The notes: a model not told the origin generated them from the sequence alone. Counted from the first letter of the stretch, positions 32,445-41,470 are shown. The stretch: DNA of 42,362 bases from an uncultured Phycisphaerales bacterium (GCA_937858155.1 CALLYM010000261.1:1-42362), one strand, 5' to 3'. Numbers and translations are program-made.

Positions 32445-35408
32445 TTACAGGCACGGCCCGCCGGCAAACACGCTCAGCAGCGCGTCGATGTCGAGGGTGT
32501 CGGGCAGCAGGCCGTCGTTGTTGAAGTCGATGTCGTTGCAGCTGCCCGTGGAGCAGGGGCCGCCAGAGAAGACGCGGATGAAGTCGTCGATGTCGGTGGT
32601 ATCGGGGAGGAGCGTGTCGTTGTTGAAGTCGATGGAGTCGCAGAAGTGGGGGACGCTGAAGGGATCGGCGGGGTTGCTGCCGGCATCGATCTCGTCGCGG
32701 TCGAGGTAGGTATCGGCGTCACGGTCGACGCCGATGCGGCGCTCGGTGCCCTTCACGACGAAGGTGTACGTGAGTTCCTGGCCCGCGCCGGCGGAGGCGC
32801 GCAGCGCCGTTTCGTTGATCGTCTGGCCCGTGCGGTCGGACTGCAGCAGGTTCGCGCCGATGAGGTAGTACCCACGCGCCACGCCGCCCACGCGCCCCTT
32901 GATGACAAGGCCCAGGCGGTTCGCGTTCGCCTGCCCGAGCAGGAGGTTAAAGCGGGTCATGTCGACGGCACCGGTTCCGAAGGTCACCTGCTGTCCCACG
33001 CCCGCGTGGGCGTCCTGGCTTGTGCCGCCCGGAGGGTCGAAGATGTTGTTGAGGGGGGCGGCGGCAAAGTCCGACCCGCTGAAGGACATCATGAGGGCAA
33101 CCAGGTCGGCGACCTGCTGATCGCTGGTGACGCTGAAGGCGGGCTCGCTCACGAAGCGTTCGATAGAGTCCACCGAGCCGTCGTGCAGCACGCCGAACCC
33201 CGCGGTGTTGACCGTCTGCAGCGTGTTGAAGCCGGTCTTCTCATAGATGTTGCGGAGCTGGGGCACCTTCATGGAGATGTTGGTCAGGCCGTCGATGGAA
33301 ACAAGACCACGGTGGTGCTGCCCATCGCTGCCGGGGGCGATTGTGACGTACTGCGAACCGTTCCATGCGGTGTCGCTGCCGGCGCCGGTGGGGACGGTGT
33401 GGCACGTGACGCACGCGAGGAGCCCGCCGCCATCGAGGCGCTGCACGCGGTAGAGGTTGACGCCGGTGACGGCGTTGCCGTTGGGCAGCTGCTGCCCCGC
33501 GCTGCCGAAGCGCCCGGTGCGGAGGTGCCCCGGCAGCGGGAGGTTGGTGGGCAGGGAGTTGTCAAGGTTGCGGAACGGGTTCGGCGGGAAGTGGATGGTC
33601 GCAAGGAAGGCTTCGAAGAGGCCCATGTCGAACGCGGGCATCGGGGCGTCGTCGCCCTGCAAACCCTGGAACGCCGGCGCGAATGCTTCCAACCCGCTCC
33701 GGTCGCCGCGCCAGTGGTGCGGCTCGTGCCCGATGATGTCCTGCAGCGTCTGCGTCGTCATCGGGCCCTTCATGGGGTGGTGCGGCTGGAACGGGATGGG
33801 GGCTGTCGCCGGCGTGAGCCCGCCAAAGCCGGGAATGTTGAACCCGAAACCCAGGTTCAGCCCCGTGAGCGCTTGCGAGGATCCGGACGGATCGCCCAAG
33901 TCCCACGCGAGGCGATCGAGGCGGCCGTCGACGTGGCAGGACCCGCACGCGATCTGGCCAAGGCCAGAGCCAAAGTGGGTGTCGTAGAGGTACTTCCTGC
34001 CGTTGTGGATCGCGTCAGGCGTGGGATCGTGGAGGTCCAGGGTGGTGACGAGTGTTTCGTTGGTCGTGCGGAGGACGGTGATGGTGTCGTCGAACTTGTT
34101 GAGGACGTAGAGGCGGCTGCGGGCCTCGTCGAGCGCGATGCCCGTGGGGCCCTTGCCGACCTGCAGGTTGGGCCAGAGGCCGATGCGCGCGCCGGTGGGG
34201 TCGATGACCGTCACGTTGTTGCTGCCCATGCCGGCGACATAACCCTTGGTGCCGGCGGCATTCCACACGATGCCGCGCGGGTCGCCCGCGCTGCGGTCGC
34301 GGTCCACCTGGGGGATATTGCCGACGGTGTAGTTGAGGTGCGGGTTGAGGTCGACGACGGTGCCGGCGAGCGTCGTGGGGTTCACTGTGCCCATGGTGAC
34401 GCGGAGGAACTTGCCCGTGAGATTGGGCTCAAAGCGTTTCTCGTTGGTGCCGTCGGTGCCGACAACGGTGATCGCGCCGGTGGCGGGGTTCACGCCCAGG
34501 GCCATGCAGATGTTCATGAGGCCGTGGGCATAGGTCACTCCGAGCGTGGAGGTATTGATGGCGGCGACATCGTCGTCGGCGAGCGTCCAGCCCTGCACGC
34601 GTCCGGAAGACGACGCGTTGGGGCCGCTGACCCATTGTGTCCAGTCGCCGTTGTTGTCATCCATCCACTGGCCGGCGGCGTTCTTCTTGACGATGAGCGA
34701 CACGGCGGGCGGCGTGCCGGCGGCGGCGTTCTTGGGCGGGACAAAGTTCGCGCCGCTGTTGGGCGGCGGGTTGACGCCGCCGTAGGGGCCTGCCGTGCTG
34801 ACGACATTGGGCGGGAAGCCGATGGTGGTGGAGACGGAGGCCCCGCCGCCGAGGACGGTGGAGTTGTTGCCGGACTCGAAAATGGCGGCGTAGACGGTGA
34901 GGCCGTCGGGCGACACTGCGAGCATGCGCGGGTCTTCGCCCAGGATCGGGACCTCGGCGAGTACGGCGGTGGGGCTCAGGGGATCGAACACCTGCACGAG
35001 GTTTGCCTGCGAGCAGGAGACGAACGCGCGTCGGGGAGCGCCGGCAAAGACCACGTCGCAGGGCTCATCCTTGGTGAAGACCGTGCGCACGACACTCATC
35101 GTCGAGAGGTTCACGATGCTGATGGAGTCGGAGATGTGGTTGACGACCCACGCTTCGCCGTTGCCGTTGGCGCGCACCGAGACGGGGTCCACGCCCACCG
35201 CGACGCTGCCCAACGATGTCGGGAGCGCGGTGGTGAGGTCAAAGACTTCCAGGTAGCCGTCGGAGGTGTTGACGGCGAGGAGGCGCGTGCCGTCTGGCGT
35301 CATGGCGAGGGGAGAGACCTGCGGGGTCTCGAAGTTGATGTAGTTGTTCTGGGCGAGGGCGGGCGCAGCTAATACCAGGGTCGCGGCTACTACGGCTGTG
35401 GAACGCAT
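32445..35408 (-). CDS. Secreted beta-propeller / di-heme cytochrome c protein with dockerin-like tail
   Basis: 987 residues. AAGGAG lies 6 bases before the ATG. Signal peptide about 1-20 (APALA-Q). The N-terminal 470 residues are YVTN-type beta-propeller repeats (PDGTRLLAVNTSDGYLEVFD, PDGLTVYAAIFESGN, SRLYVLNKFDDTITVL). Two c-type heme sites follow: CGSCH at residues 488-492 and CVTCH at 666-670, in a di-heme peroxidase/MauG-like region. A thrombospondin-type calcium stretch (GVDRDADTYLDRDEIDAG) leads into the 65-residue double dockerin-like module (residues 923-987). The protein should be an extracytoplasmic redox protein, fixed to a surface partner by its tail. Neighbours upstream and downstream are also secreted or metabolic. 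The substrate is unknown. Confidence 0.9.
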   Translation of the reverse strand: MRSTAVVAATLVLAAPALAQNNYINFETPQVSPLAMTPDGTRLLAVNTSDGYLEVFDLTTALPTSLGSVAVGVDPVSVRANGNGEAWVVNHISDSISIVNLSTMSVVRTVFTKDEPCDVVFAGAPRRAFVSCSQANLVQVFDPLSPTAVLAEVPILGEDPRMLAVSPDGLTVYAAIFESGNNSTVLGGGASVSTTIGFPPNVVSTAGPYGGVNPPPNSGANFVPPKNAAAGTPPAVSLIVKKNAAGQWMDDNNGDWTQWVSGPNASSSGRVQGWTLADDDVAAINTSTLGVTYAHGLMNICMALGVNPATGAITVVGTDGTNEKRFEPNLTGKFLRVTMGTVNPTTLAGTVVDLNPHLNYTVGNIPQVDRDRSAGDPRGIVWNAAGTKGYVAGMGSNNVTVIDPTGARIGLWPNLQVGKGPTGIALDEARSRLYVLNKFDDTITVLRTTNETLVTTLDLHDPTPDAIHNGRKYLYDTHFGSGLGQIACGSCHVDGRLDRLAWDLGDPSGSSQALTGLNLGFGFNIPGFGGLTPATAPIPFQPHHPMKGPMTTQTLQDIIGHEPHHWRGDRSGLEAFAPAFQGLQGDDAPMPAFDMGLFEAFLATIHFPPNPFRNLDNSLPTNLPLPGHLRTGRFGSAGQQLPNGNAVTGVNLYRVQRLDGGGLLACVTCHTVPTGAGSDTAWNGSQYVTIAPGSDGQHHRGLVSIDGLTNISMKVPQLRNIYEKTGFNTLQTVNTAGFGVLHDGSVDSIERFVSEPAFSVTSDQQVADLVALMMSFSGSDFAAAPLNNIFDPPGGTSQDAHAGVGQQVTFGTGAVDMTRFNLLLGQANANRLGLVIKGRVGGVARGYYLIGANLLQSDRTGQTINETALRASAGAGQELTYTFVVKGTERRIGVDRDADTYLDRDEIDAGSNPADPFSVPHFCDSIDFNNDTLLPDTTDIDDFIRVFSGGPCSTGSCNDIDFNNDGLLPDTLDIDALLSVFAGGPCL

Positions 35409-35694
35409 GAGGTGCTCCTTGCGGGTCGAGGCATGAGCATACCCGACAAGGCTGACGCCCAACAGTCAAACTTCCGGGTTTGCTCCTTCCAACGACCCTA
35501 ACCCTTCCCAAGTCATGAGGCTTACGTCGAGAAGCGTCGGGTTGATTCTCGGCCCTTCACTCAACGCTCTGCCTCCCAGTAGCGAGTACGAGCTGATCCG
35601 CCCGCTCACGCCCCGCGAACGCGAACGGTGCCGAGCCAACGGCAACTGAAAATCTTGTGCGCCGAACCCTGCTGTGAGCATGATCCGCCGGCCT
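35409..35694. other. Intergenic stretch between two dockerin genes
   Basis: 286 bases on the minus strand between the kelch-like gene and the cytochrome gene. No gene, hairpin with T tract or obvious promoter was recognised. Confidence 0.35.
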
Positions 35695-37986
35695 TCAGCC
35701 GCACGTTCCGCCCGCGAATACGCGGAGAAGGGCCTGGATGTCCTCTGTGTCGGGAAAGAGGTCGTCGTTGTTGAAGTCGATGTCGTTGCAAGCAGCCGTG
35801 GGACATGGGCCGCCCGCAAACACCAGGAGGAAGTCGGTAATGTCCTGGGTATCGGGAAAGAGTGTGTCGCGGTTGAAGTCGATGGAGTCGCAGGGCGGGC
35901 AGCTGCCGGTGTCGAGGAAGCGAGTCAGGTACACCCCCGTGCGCGACCCGGAGTATCCGGTGTTGTTCAGCCACCCGCTGGCCCACAACTCGCCGTTGTA
36001 TGCGGCCAGGCCCATCACACATCGGTCCGCCGCCAACGCGCCGGCGTAATCATTGATTGGTGTCCAGGATCTGCCGTTCCACCGTGCAAGCCCGGTCGCG
36101 GGCTCGCCACCCGCGATCGTGAAGTTGCCGCCTGCAATCAGGTCTGAGTTGTACTCAACCATGTCGAAGACCAACCGCGCCGCCCCGACACCCCCGAGAC
36201 CTTCGACGCCTGCAGCGTGGAGAGGCGCCCAGGCCTGACCATCCCACACCAAAATGTTCGGGGCGGTGGCTCCGGCGTTTCCGCCCGCGAGCAGCGCGCC
36301 CTGCCACAGTTGCAATTTGTACGGCCACAAGCTCGGCGTGCCCCCGCCCAGAGGCCGCCACTGCACACCGTCCCACACCGCAACATTGTGGAGCAAGCTA
36401 CCCCCGGGGGACGACAGCGAGTTTCCGCCAATGATAAGCTGGCCGTTGTACACGGCCATGGCCGAGACGTCACCGAGCACACCGGCTCCCAGTTGATGCC
36501 AAAGCGTCCCGTCATACTGCGCGACATTCATGGCGGGCACACCGCCGATGGACGAGAAGGAGCCCGCAACGACCAGCCCTCCCGGCATGTCCGCCAAGCG
36601 GTATGCTCCATATCCAGCCACGACCGTGCTCCCGACAACTTGCCACTCTGTACCGTTCCACACCGACACGTCCTTGCCCGCCGCATAGAGCAGCCCATTG
36701 TGCACCTGCAGATCGGCGACCCGTGGAGACCACGTCGCGGACTGGGTCGTCAGCGAACCCATCTGTGCCCACTGCGTCCCCTGCCACCGCGCGACATTCG
36801 GCGTCACTTGTGTTTCCACCGCGTCAAATGTGCCAGCGCACACGAGCCCGCCCTCAAAGGGCTCAAACGCGGAAACGTTGGGCAGGAACGCGTTTGTCGT
36901 ACAGAATGGGCCGTCGCTCGGCACATCAACCCCGGCCGCGGTCGCTATGGCGACGGTGCGGATCGGGATGGACCCATTGCTCGCATCACCTGTTGCAACG
37001 AGGTTGCCCCGGAAGGCAGCGAAGGCGTACGCGGGAGCAAAGTCCGGCCCCTCTTGCAGGGTCACTCCGTCCCACACCCCGACAAATGTTGCGGGGGTGT
37101 TGAAGGACCCTCCGACGTACAGCGAGCCACCCCGGGACCGCAGGCACCGCACCGCGCCGTTGAGCGTTGAGGTTACCGCGGGCTGCCACTGCGCACCGTC
37201 CCATCTCCAGAACCTCGATCCGCTCGAGGTGCCTGCAAAGACGCTGCCTTCATGCGATTCAAGCGCGGCCACGGTGCTCGTCAGGTTGCCGAGTGCCTGC
37301 ACCGTCGTCCCGTCCCATGCAACGACCTCACCGGCCGCCGCACCGCGGAGGGTGTCAATAACGCCCCCCATGACAAGGGCATTGCCGTTGCTTGTCAGCG
37401 CGTTGATCGATGTCGAAGGGCCGAACACGCTGGTCTCCAATGCTCGCCACTCGGCCCCGTCAAACCGCGCAGCGCGATCCACCTGAACGGCACCGGCATG
37501 TTGAATCGTGCCAGCGGCGACAAGCTCTCCGTTATGAACATGGAGCGCCAAAACCGAGCCGTCCAGTACCGCCCCTGGCGGTTCCCACGTCGAGCCATTC
37601 CATCGAAGGAGCGAACTTACACCCGGAAAGACACCGCCCACGTATAGCTGGCCATTGGCGACTTCGAGCGCGAACGCATCCGGCGAAGCCACCTCCGTTG
37701 GCAGGTCCATGGCATGCCAATGCTCACCGTCCCATGCGGCCACACCCCGAGAGACCACCGTCCCCGCAAACCCAAACCTTCCTCCGATGACAAGCCAAGT
37801 AGGAAGCGGGCCCGCGCCGTCAGGATCCCACTCCACGGCGGTCCGTACCACAGCAGTGCCCGAAGTGCTCACCACCCCGGGGAAAGCCGACTGCATGACC
37901 ACCTCGTTGCACTGCGCGAGGCACCGCAATCCCACGGTGGACGTCAACACCGCCACCGAAGCATGAACGAAACAAAGTCGCGCCAT
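35695..37986 (-). CDS. Secreted kelch/delta-60-like repeat protein with dockerin-like tail
   Basis: 763 residues. AGAGGA precedes the ATG by about 10 bases. Signal peptide about 1-25 (LAQ-C). Residues about 40-680 are many 45-60-residue repeats of the form VAxWDGxxWxxLGxG followed by LxVxNGxLxxGGxF (for example VAAWDGEHWHAM, VAQYDGTLWHQLGAG, LQLWQGALLAGGN). These build one or two beta-propellers. The last 65 residues are the double dockerin-like module, with FAGG replacing FSGG. Proteins of this kind probably bind ligands or scaffold partners at the surface; no catalytic residues are recognised. It is the first gene of a minus-strand run with the cytochrome gene downstream. Confidence 0.87.
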   Translation of the reverse strand: MARLCFVHASVAVLTSTVGLRCLAQCNEVVMQSAFPGVVSTSGTAVVRTAVEWDPDGAGPLPTWLVIGGRFGFAGTVVSRGVAAWDGEHWHAMDLPTEVASPDAFALEVANGQLYVGGVFPGVSSLLRWNGSTWEPPGAVLDGSVLALHVHNGELVAAGTIQHAGAVQVDRAARFDGAEWRALETSVFGPSTSINALTSNGNALVMGGVIDTLRGAAAGEVVAWDGTTVQALGNLTSTVAALESHEGSVFAGTSSGSRFWRWDGAQWQPAVTSTLNGAVRCLRSRGGSLYVGGSFNTPATFVGVWDGVTLQEGPDFAPAYAFAAFRGNLVATGDASNGSIPIRTVAIATAAGVDVPSDGPFCTTNAFLPNVSAFEPFEGGLVCAGTFDAVETQVTPNVARWQGTQWAQMGSLTTQSATWSPRVADLQVHNGLLYAAGKDVSVWNGTEWQVVGSTVVAGYGAYRLADMPGGLVVAGSFSSIGGVPAMNVAQYDGTLWHQLGAGVLGDVSAMAVYNGQLIIGGNSLSSPGGSLLHNVAVWDGVQWRPLGGGTPSLWPYKLQLWQGALLAGGNAGATAPNILVWDGQAWAPLHAAGVEGLGGVGAARLVFDMVEYNSDLIAGGNFTIAGGEPATGLARWNGRSWTPINDYAGALAADRCVMGLAAYNGELWASGWLNNTGYSGSRTGVYLTRFLDTGSCPPCDSIDFNRDTLFPDTQDITDFLLVFAGGPCPTAACNDIDFNNDDLFPDTEDIQALLRVFAGGTCG

Positions 37987-38074
37987 TGGAATGTCCTCTT
38001 TGAGGGGCGGCCGCTGCTGCCAGCGTACTCAACCCTGGGGGGGCCGCCCAGTTGCTGGTTGCGGCCGCGCTTTT

Positions 38075-38093
38075 ACTCCGGGTTTTCCGGAGT
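38075..38093. other. Small hairpin upstream of the PilZ gene
   Basis: Perfect 7-bp stem ACTCCGG/CCGGAGT with a GTTTT loop inside the 277-base divergent gap between the kelch-like and PilZ genes. No further signal is certain here. Confidence 0.3.
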
Positions 38094-38263
38094 TGTACCC
38101 CTCATCTTACGGAAGCCACATGAAGTGGTTGCGTGTATTTCTCGGCCGTTGGTTGAATTAATGGGCGGCATGCTCCGATAGGTCAGATGCTCTTCCGCGC
38201 CTCCCCGCGCACGGACGCGACCGGGGGGCGGCGGAAGACCAGATCCGACGCTTGGAGCACGCC

Positions 38264-38599
38264 ATGTCGAACTTCGAGGACATTGGACAGGAAGTGGGCA
38301 CACTGAAGTTCCACAACGAGCGTCGGCGCACGCCGCGTAGGCGCGTTTCAGGCGCGGCAATGGCCGTGTTCGCGACGGGCAAAGCCGCCGGCACGCTGAC
38401 CCGCGTCGACCTGCTGGACGCGTCGTACACCGGGCTGGGCGTGATGAGCCCGGTGGCGGTGGAGCCGGGCACAAGCGTTTCTGTCATCCCTGAGCACGCG
38501 ATGAGCCCGCGCCAGGTGGGCATCGTCATCCGCTGCGAGCAGCTGGACGACGGCTTCCGGCTGGGCGTGCAGTGCCGGGCGCAGAAGGCCGCGGCTTAG
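38264..38599 (+). CDS. PilZ-domain protein (c-di-GMP receptor candidate)
   Basis: 111 residues, one PilZ domain. Start at MSNFEDIGQ, with GGAG 7 bases upstream; a start 12 bases earlier is less well supported. The c-di-GMP motifs are visible: the Arg cluster ERRRTPRRR (RxxxR at residues 21-27) and D52-A-S54-Y-T-G57 (DxSxxG). PilZ proteins bind the second messenger c-di-GMP and alter motility, exopolysaccharide or secretion. No membrane segment, so it acts in the cytoplasm. It is 97 bases upstream of the NeuB gene on the same strand, which makes a link to surface sugar production possible but unproven. Confidence 0.85.
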   Translation: MSNFEDIGQEVGTLKFHNERRRTPRRRVSGAAMAVFATGKAAGTLTRVDLLDASYTGLGVMSPVAVEPGTSVSVIPEHAMSPRQVGIVIRCEQLDDGFRLGVQCRAQKAAA

Positions 38600-38696
38600 G
38601 AAATTGGTCAAAGTGGGAAAGGGTCACGCTGCCAAGTGAGAAGAAGGGCGCGCTACGCTGCGTGTTCTCTGTCCCATTTGCTGACTTGACTACTTT

Positions 38697-39854
38697 GTGC
38701 CTCGGAAACTATCTCTGCGCCTCGCCTCCCGCACCATCTCCACCGCGACCGCACCCTTTGTCATCGCCGAATTGGGCGTCAACCACGACGGCTCGCCGGA
38801 GAAAGCTCTTGCGCTGGCGAGGGCCGCGCTGGACGCCGGCGCGGACGCCATCAAACTGCAGCTCTTCACGGCCGAGGGGCTGATGAGCAAGGCGTCGCGC
38901 CTTGCCGCGTACCAGAAGTCGGCGGGCGAGAGCGACCCTGCCGCGATGCTCCGGCGGCTGGAACTGACCATCGACCAGATGGCGCCCATCGTGGACCTTG
39001 CGCACGTCCGCAACGCCGCGGCGATCGTGACGGTCTTCAGCCTGGAGCTTGTGCCCGTGGCCGAGCGGCTGGCGTGGGACGCGTACAAGACAGCGTCGCC
39101 CGACATCATCCACCGGCCGCTGCTGGAAGCGCTCGCCGGGACGGGTCGTCCGCTCATCCTGAGCACGGGGGCGAGCACGCTGCAGGAGGTGGGCCGGGCG
39201 CTGACGTGGCTGCGGGGGACGAAGGAACGCCTCGCGGTGCTGCAGTGCGTCTCCAGCTACCCCACGGCGTTGGAAGATGCGGAGCTCGCGGGCATCAACG
39301 CCATCCAGGACATCTACCCGGGCATCGTGGGCTACAGCGACCACACCGACAGCGTCAAGACCGGCGCGCTGGCCGTGATCGCCGGCGCGAGCGTGCTCGA
39401 GAAGCACATGACGCTCGACCGCTCCGCGCCGGGCCCGGACCACGCCGCCTCGCTCGCGCCAGAGGACTTCGCGAAGTACCGCAAGTACGCGCGGCTCGCC
39501 AAGCGGTACGAGGATGACCCCGCGGCCCGCGAGTACATCGACACATTCCTGACACTGGAGACCGAGCAGCGGGCGTACCGGCTCGTGCAGTCGCTGCGTG
39601 CCCAGCACGACTCAGCGCGGAAGGTGAAGCGGGTGCTGCCCATCGAGGAGGATGTGCGGGCCGTGTCCCGCCAGTCCATTGTCGCCGTTCGCGACCTGCC
39701 CGCGGGGCACGCGATCACACGCGCCGATCTGACTTTCAAGCGGCCCGGCACGGGCATCCCACCGTTCATGCTGGATGCGGTCCTGGGGCGCCCCGTGGGT
39801 CGGGCCGTCGCACGCGACGAAATGATCCCCACCAGCGTCCTTCCAACTCCATAA
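38697..39854 (+). CDS. NeuB-family nonulosonic acid synthase
   Basis: 385 residues from a GTG start that matches the family's N-terminus. The TIM-barrel has FVIAELGVNHDG with metal and substrate ligands, DAGADAIKLQLF, ILSTGASTLQEV, QCVSSYP, YSDHTDSVKTG, and ASVLEKHMTLD. The C-terminal SAF domain (about 325-385: AVRDLPAGHAITRADLTFKR) is also present. These enzymes condense phosphoenolpyruvate with a hexosamine to make sialic, legionaminic or pseudaminic acid. Which product is made cannot be told from this gene alone. The UDP-GlcNAc 2-epimerase gene follows 8 bases downstream, so the two are an operon. Confidence 0.9.
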   Translation: MPRKLSLRLASRTISTATAPFVIAELGVNHDGSPEKALALARAALDAGADAIKLQLFTAEGLMSKASRLAAYQKSAGESDPAAMLRRLELTIDQMAPIVDLAHVRNAAAIVTVFSLELVPVAERLAWDAYKTASPDIIHRPLLEALAGTGRPLILSTGASTLQEVGRALTWLRGTKERLAVLQCVSSYPTALEDAELAGINAIQDIYPGIVGYSDHTDSVKTGALAVIAGASVLEKHMTLDRSAPGPDHAASLAPEDFAKYRKYARLAKRYEDDPAAREYIDTFLTLETEQRAYRLVQSLRAQHDSARKVKRVLPIEEDVRAVSRQSIVAVRDLPAGHAITRADLTFKRPGTGIPPFMLDAVLGRPVGRAVARDEMIPTSVLPTP

Positions 39855-39862
39855 CCTGACGC

Positions 39863-41053
39863 ATGATCGGCGATTCGTGGGACGGGCACGGCGCTCTTCC
39901 CAGCACCAACGCGGACGTTCCCAGCGCCCCGCGGCGCGTGGCGGTCGTCACCGGCTCGCGGGCCGAGTTTGGCCTGCTGCGCCCCGTGATGAAGGCCATC
40001 GAGCGGCGGCCGGACCTTGAGCTGCTCGTCGTCGCCGCGGGTTCGCACCTGGTGTTGCCGGCGAGCACGTTCCACGAGGTGAAGCGCGAGTTCGCGGTCG
40101 CGGAAATCGTGCCTATGCAGACCGCCGGGCAGACGGGGCGCGCAGAGGACGTGCAGAGCGTGTCGCGCGGCGTCGGACGGTTCGGGCGCGCGTTCGAGAA
40201 GCTGCAGCCTGACTGGGTCGTGGTGCTGGGGGACCGCATCGAGGCATTCGCCGCCGCCACAGCGGCGGCGGTCGGGGGGTGGGCGCTTGCGCACATCCAC
40301 GGTGGGGATAGGGCCGAGGGTGTCGCGGACGAGTCGATGCGGCACGCGATCACGAAGCTCGCGCACCTGCACTTTCCGGCGACGGCGCTCTCGGCCTCGC
40401 GGATCGTGCGGATGGGGGAGGACCAGACACGCGTGCACTTCACGGGTTCACCCGCGGTGGACGCGCTGCACACCATCGCACCGCTGACGCTCGAGGCATA
40501 CCGCGACCTGGGCGAGCCGACGGTGCTGTTCCTCATGCACCCGGTGGGGCGGACCAACGAGGCCGAGGAGGCCGGCGCTGCGGCCGCGCTGGAAGCGGTC
40601 CGCGGCGAGCGAGTGCTCGCGCTCACACCCAACCTGGACGCGGGACGAGATGGTGTGATACGGGCGCTGAAGCACGCCGGGGTGCGCACGCTGGAGAACC
40701 TGCCGCGTGAGCAGTTCATCGCGCTGCTCAAGCGCCTGGCAGCGCTGCGCCCCACTCCCGGCGCGATGGTGGGGAACTCGAGCGCAGGTCTGATCGAGGC
40801 CGCTGCGGTGAAACTTCCCGTGGTGGATATCGGCCCTCGTCAGAATGGGCGAGAACGCTGCGGGAACGTGGTGCACGTGGACAGGGAACTCTCCGAGGAA
40901 GTTGCGCGTGCGCTCGCGCAGGCGCGCGGGGTAGGCCCGGACTCCTACACGCACCCTTATGGCGACGGTCACGCTGGAGAGCGGGTCGCGGAGGTCTTGG
41001 CGAAGACAAACCCCCACGAGCCGGGCCTGACGCGCAAACGCTGCGTGTATTAG
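39863..41053 (+). CDS. NeuC-like hydrolysing UDP-N-acetylglucosamine 2-epimerase
   Basis: 396 residues in the epimerase family. Motifs: TGSRAEFGLLRPVMKAI, LGDRIEAFAAATAAA, AHIHGGDRAEGVADESMRHAITK, FTGSPAVDAL and VGNSSAGLIEAAAVKLPVVD. NeuC-type enzymes convert UDP-GlcNAc (or a relative) to a mannosamine plus UDP, giving the substrate for NeuB. The pairing with NeuB 8 bases upstream supports a nonulosonic acid pathway for surface glycans. The CMP-sugar synthetase (NeuA), normally close, is absent from the window. An N-terminal extension of about 22 residues precedes the first motif. The contig core ends shortly after this gene. Confidence 0.9.
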   Translation: MIGDSWDGHGALPSTNADVPSAPRRVAVVTGSRAEFGLLRPVMKAIERRPDLELLVVAAGSHLVLPASTFHEVKREFAVAEIVPMQTAGQTGRAEDVQSVSRGVGRFGRAFEKLQPDWVVVLGDRIEAFAAATAAAVGGWALAHIHGGDRAEGVADESMRHAITKLAHLHFPATALSASRIVRMGEDQTRVHFTGSPAVDALHTIAPLTLEAYRDLGEPTVLFLMHPVGRTNEAEEAGAAAALEAVRGERVLALTPNLDAGRDGVIRALKHAGVRTLENLPREQFIALLKRLAALRPTPGAMVGNSSAGLIEAAAVKLPVVDIGPRQNGRERCGNVVHVDRELSEEVARALAQARGVGPDSYTHPYGDGHAGERVAEVLAKTNPHEPGLTRKRCVY

Positions 41054-41172
41054 TCGCACAACCCCGCCACTCCCCCCAAAGTCCGCAAAACCGAACGCCG
41101 ATGTCCCAGCGGACCACCCGGCCCGCCATGGATGTGCGTGGCCACGCAGGGAGCAACCAAGGGAGTCGTGCG

Positions 41173-41412
41173 ATGAGCGTACTTGCCCAGGAACGTGAAC
41201 AGGTCGTCGGGAACGCGATCCGCGAGATCAGCCACATCGCGACGCTGCCCGAGGTGACCGTCAAGGTGGTGGAGCCGGTGCCGGGCGACTGGGAGATGGT
41301 ATCGGAGAGCCAGAAACACACGAAGGGTGACGCCCAGTCCGCGGTCTGGCAGGTGATGGTTCCGGCGGGCGGGAAGGCCACCTTGGCGTACACCGTCAGG
41401 ATGCGCTGGTAA
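41173..41412 (+). CDS. Chimeric frame: HDOD-like N-terminus joined to DUF4139-like C-terminus
   Basis: About 79 residues. It begins with GGGAG about 8 bases before the ATG and reads MSVLAQEREQVVGNAIREIS, then HIATLPEVTVKVVE. That is the usual opening of HDOD-domain proteins. From about residue 34 it continues PVPGDWEMVSESQKHTKGDA and ends VPAGGKATLAYTVRMRW. That is the C-terminus of DUF4139-type proteins, which have VTVRVVEPLPGDWE at the same place. The two parts share roughly the VTVKVVE stretch, so the joint lies at about 41255-41285. The frame is complete but matches neither family in length. I read it as an assembly junction, so both genes are only fragments here; a true fusion is unlikely. 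Confidence 0.6.
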   Translation: MSVLAQEREQVVGNAIREISHIATLPEVTVKVVEPVPGDWEMVSESQKHTKGDAQSAVWQVMVPAGGKATLAYTVRMRW

Positions 41413-41470
41413 GCGGCTTATAAGTCATGAGGGACGCCCCATTTGATGGCCGTTCCAGACAAAAAGGCGC

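Noticed and set aside
32433-35372. Long open frame of 979 codons on the plus strand
   Set aside because: It is antisense to the cytochrome/propeller gene, whose signal peptide, heme motifs, ribosome binding site and tail are clear. High GC keeps the opposite strand open.
38610-38617. AAAGTGGG upstream of the NeuB gene as a second MraZ site
   Set aside because: Only one copy is present; the 10-base tandem repeat needed for an MraZ operator is missing.
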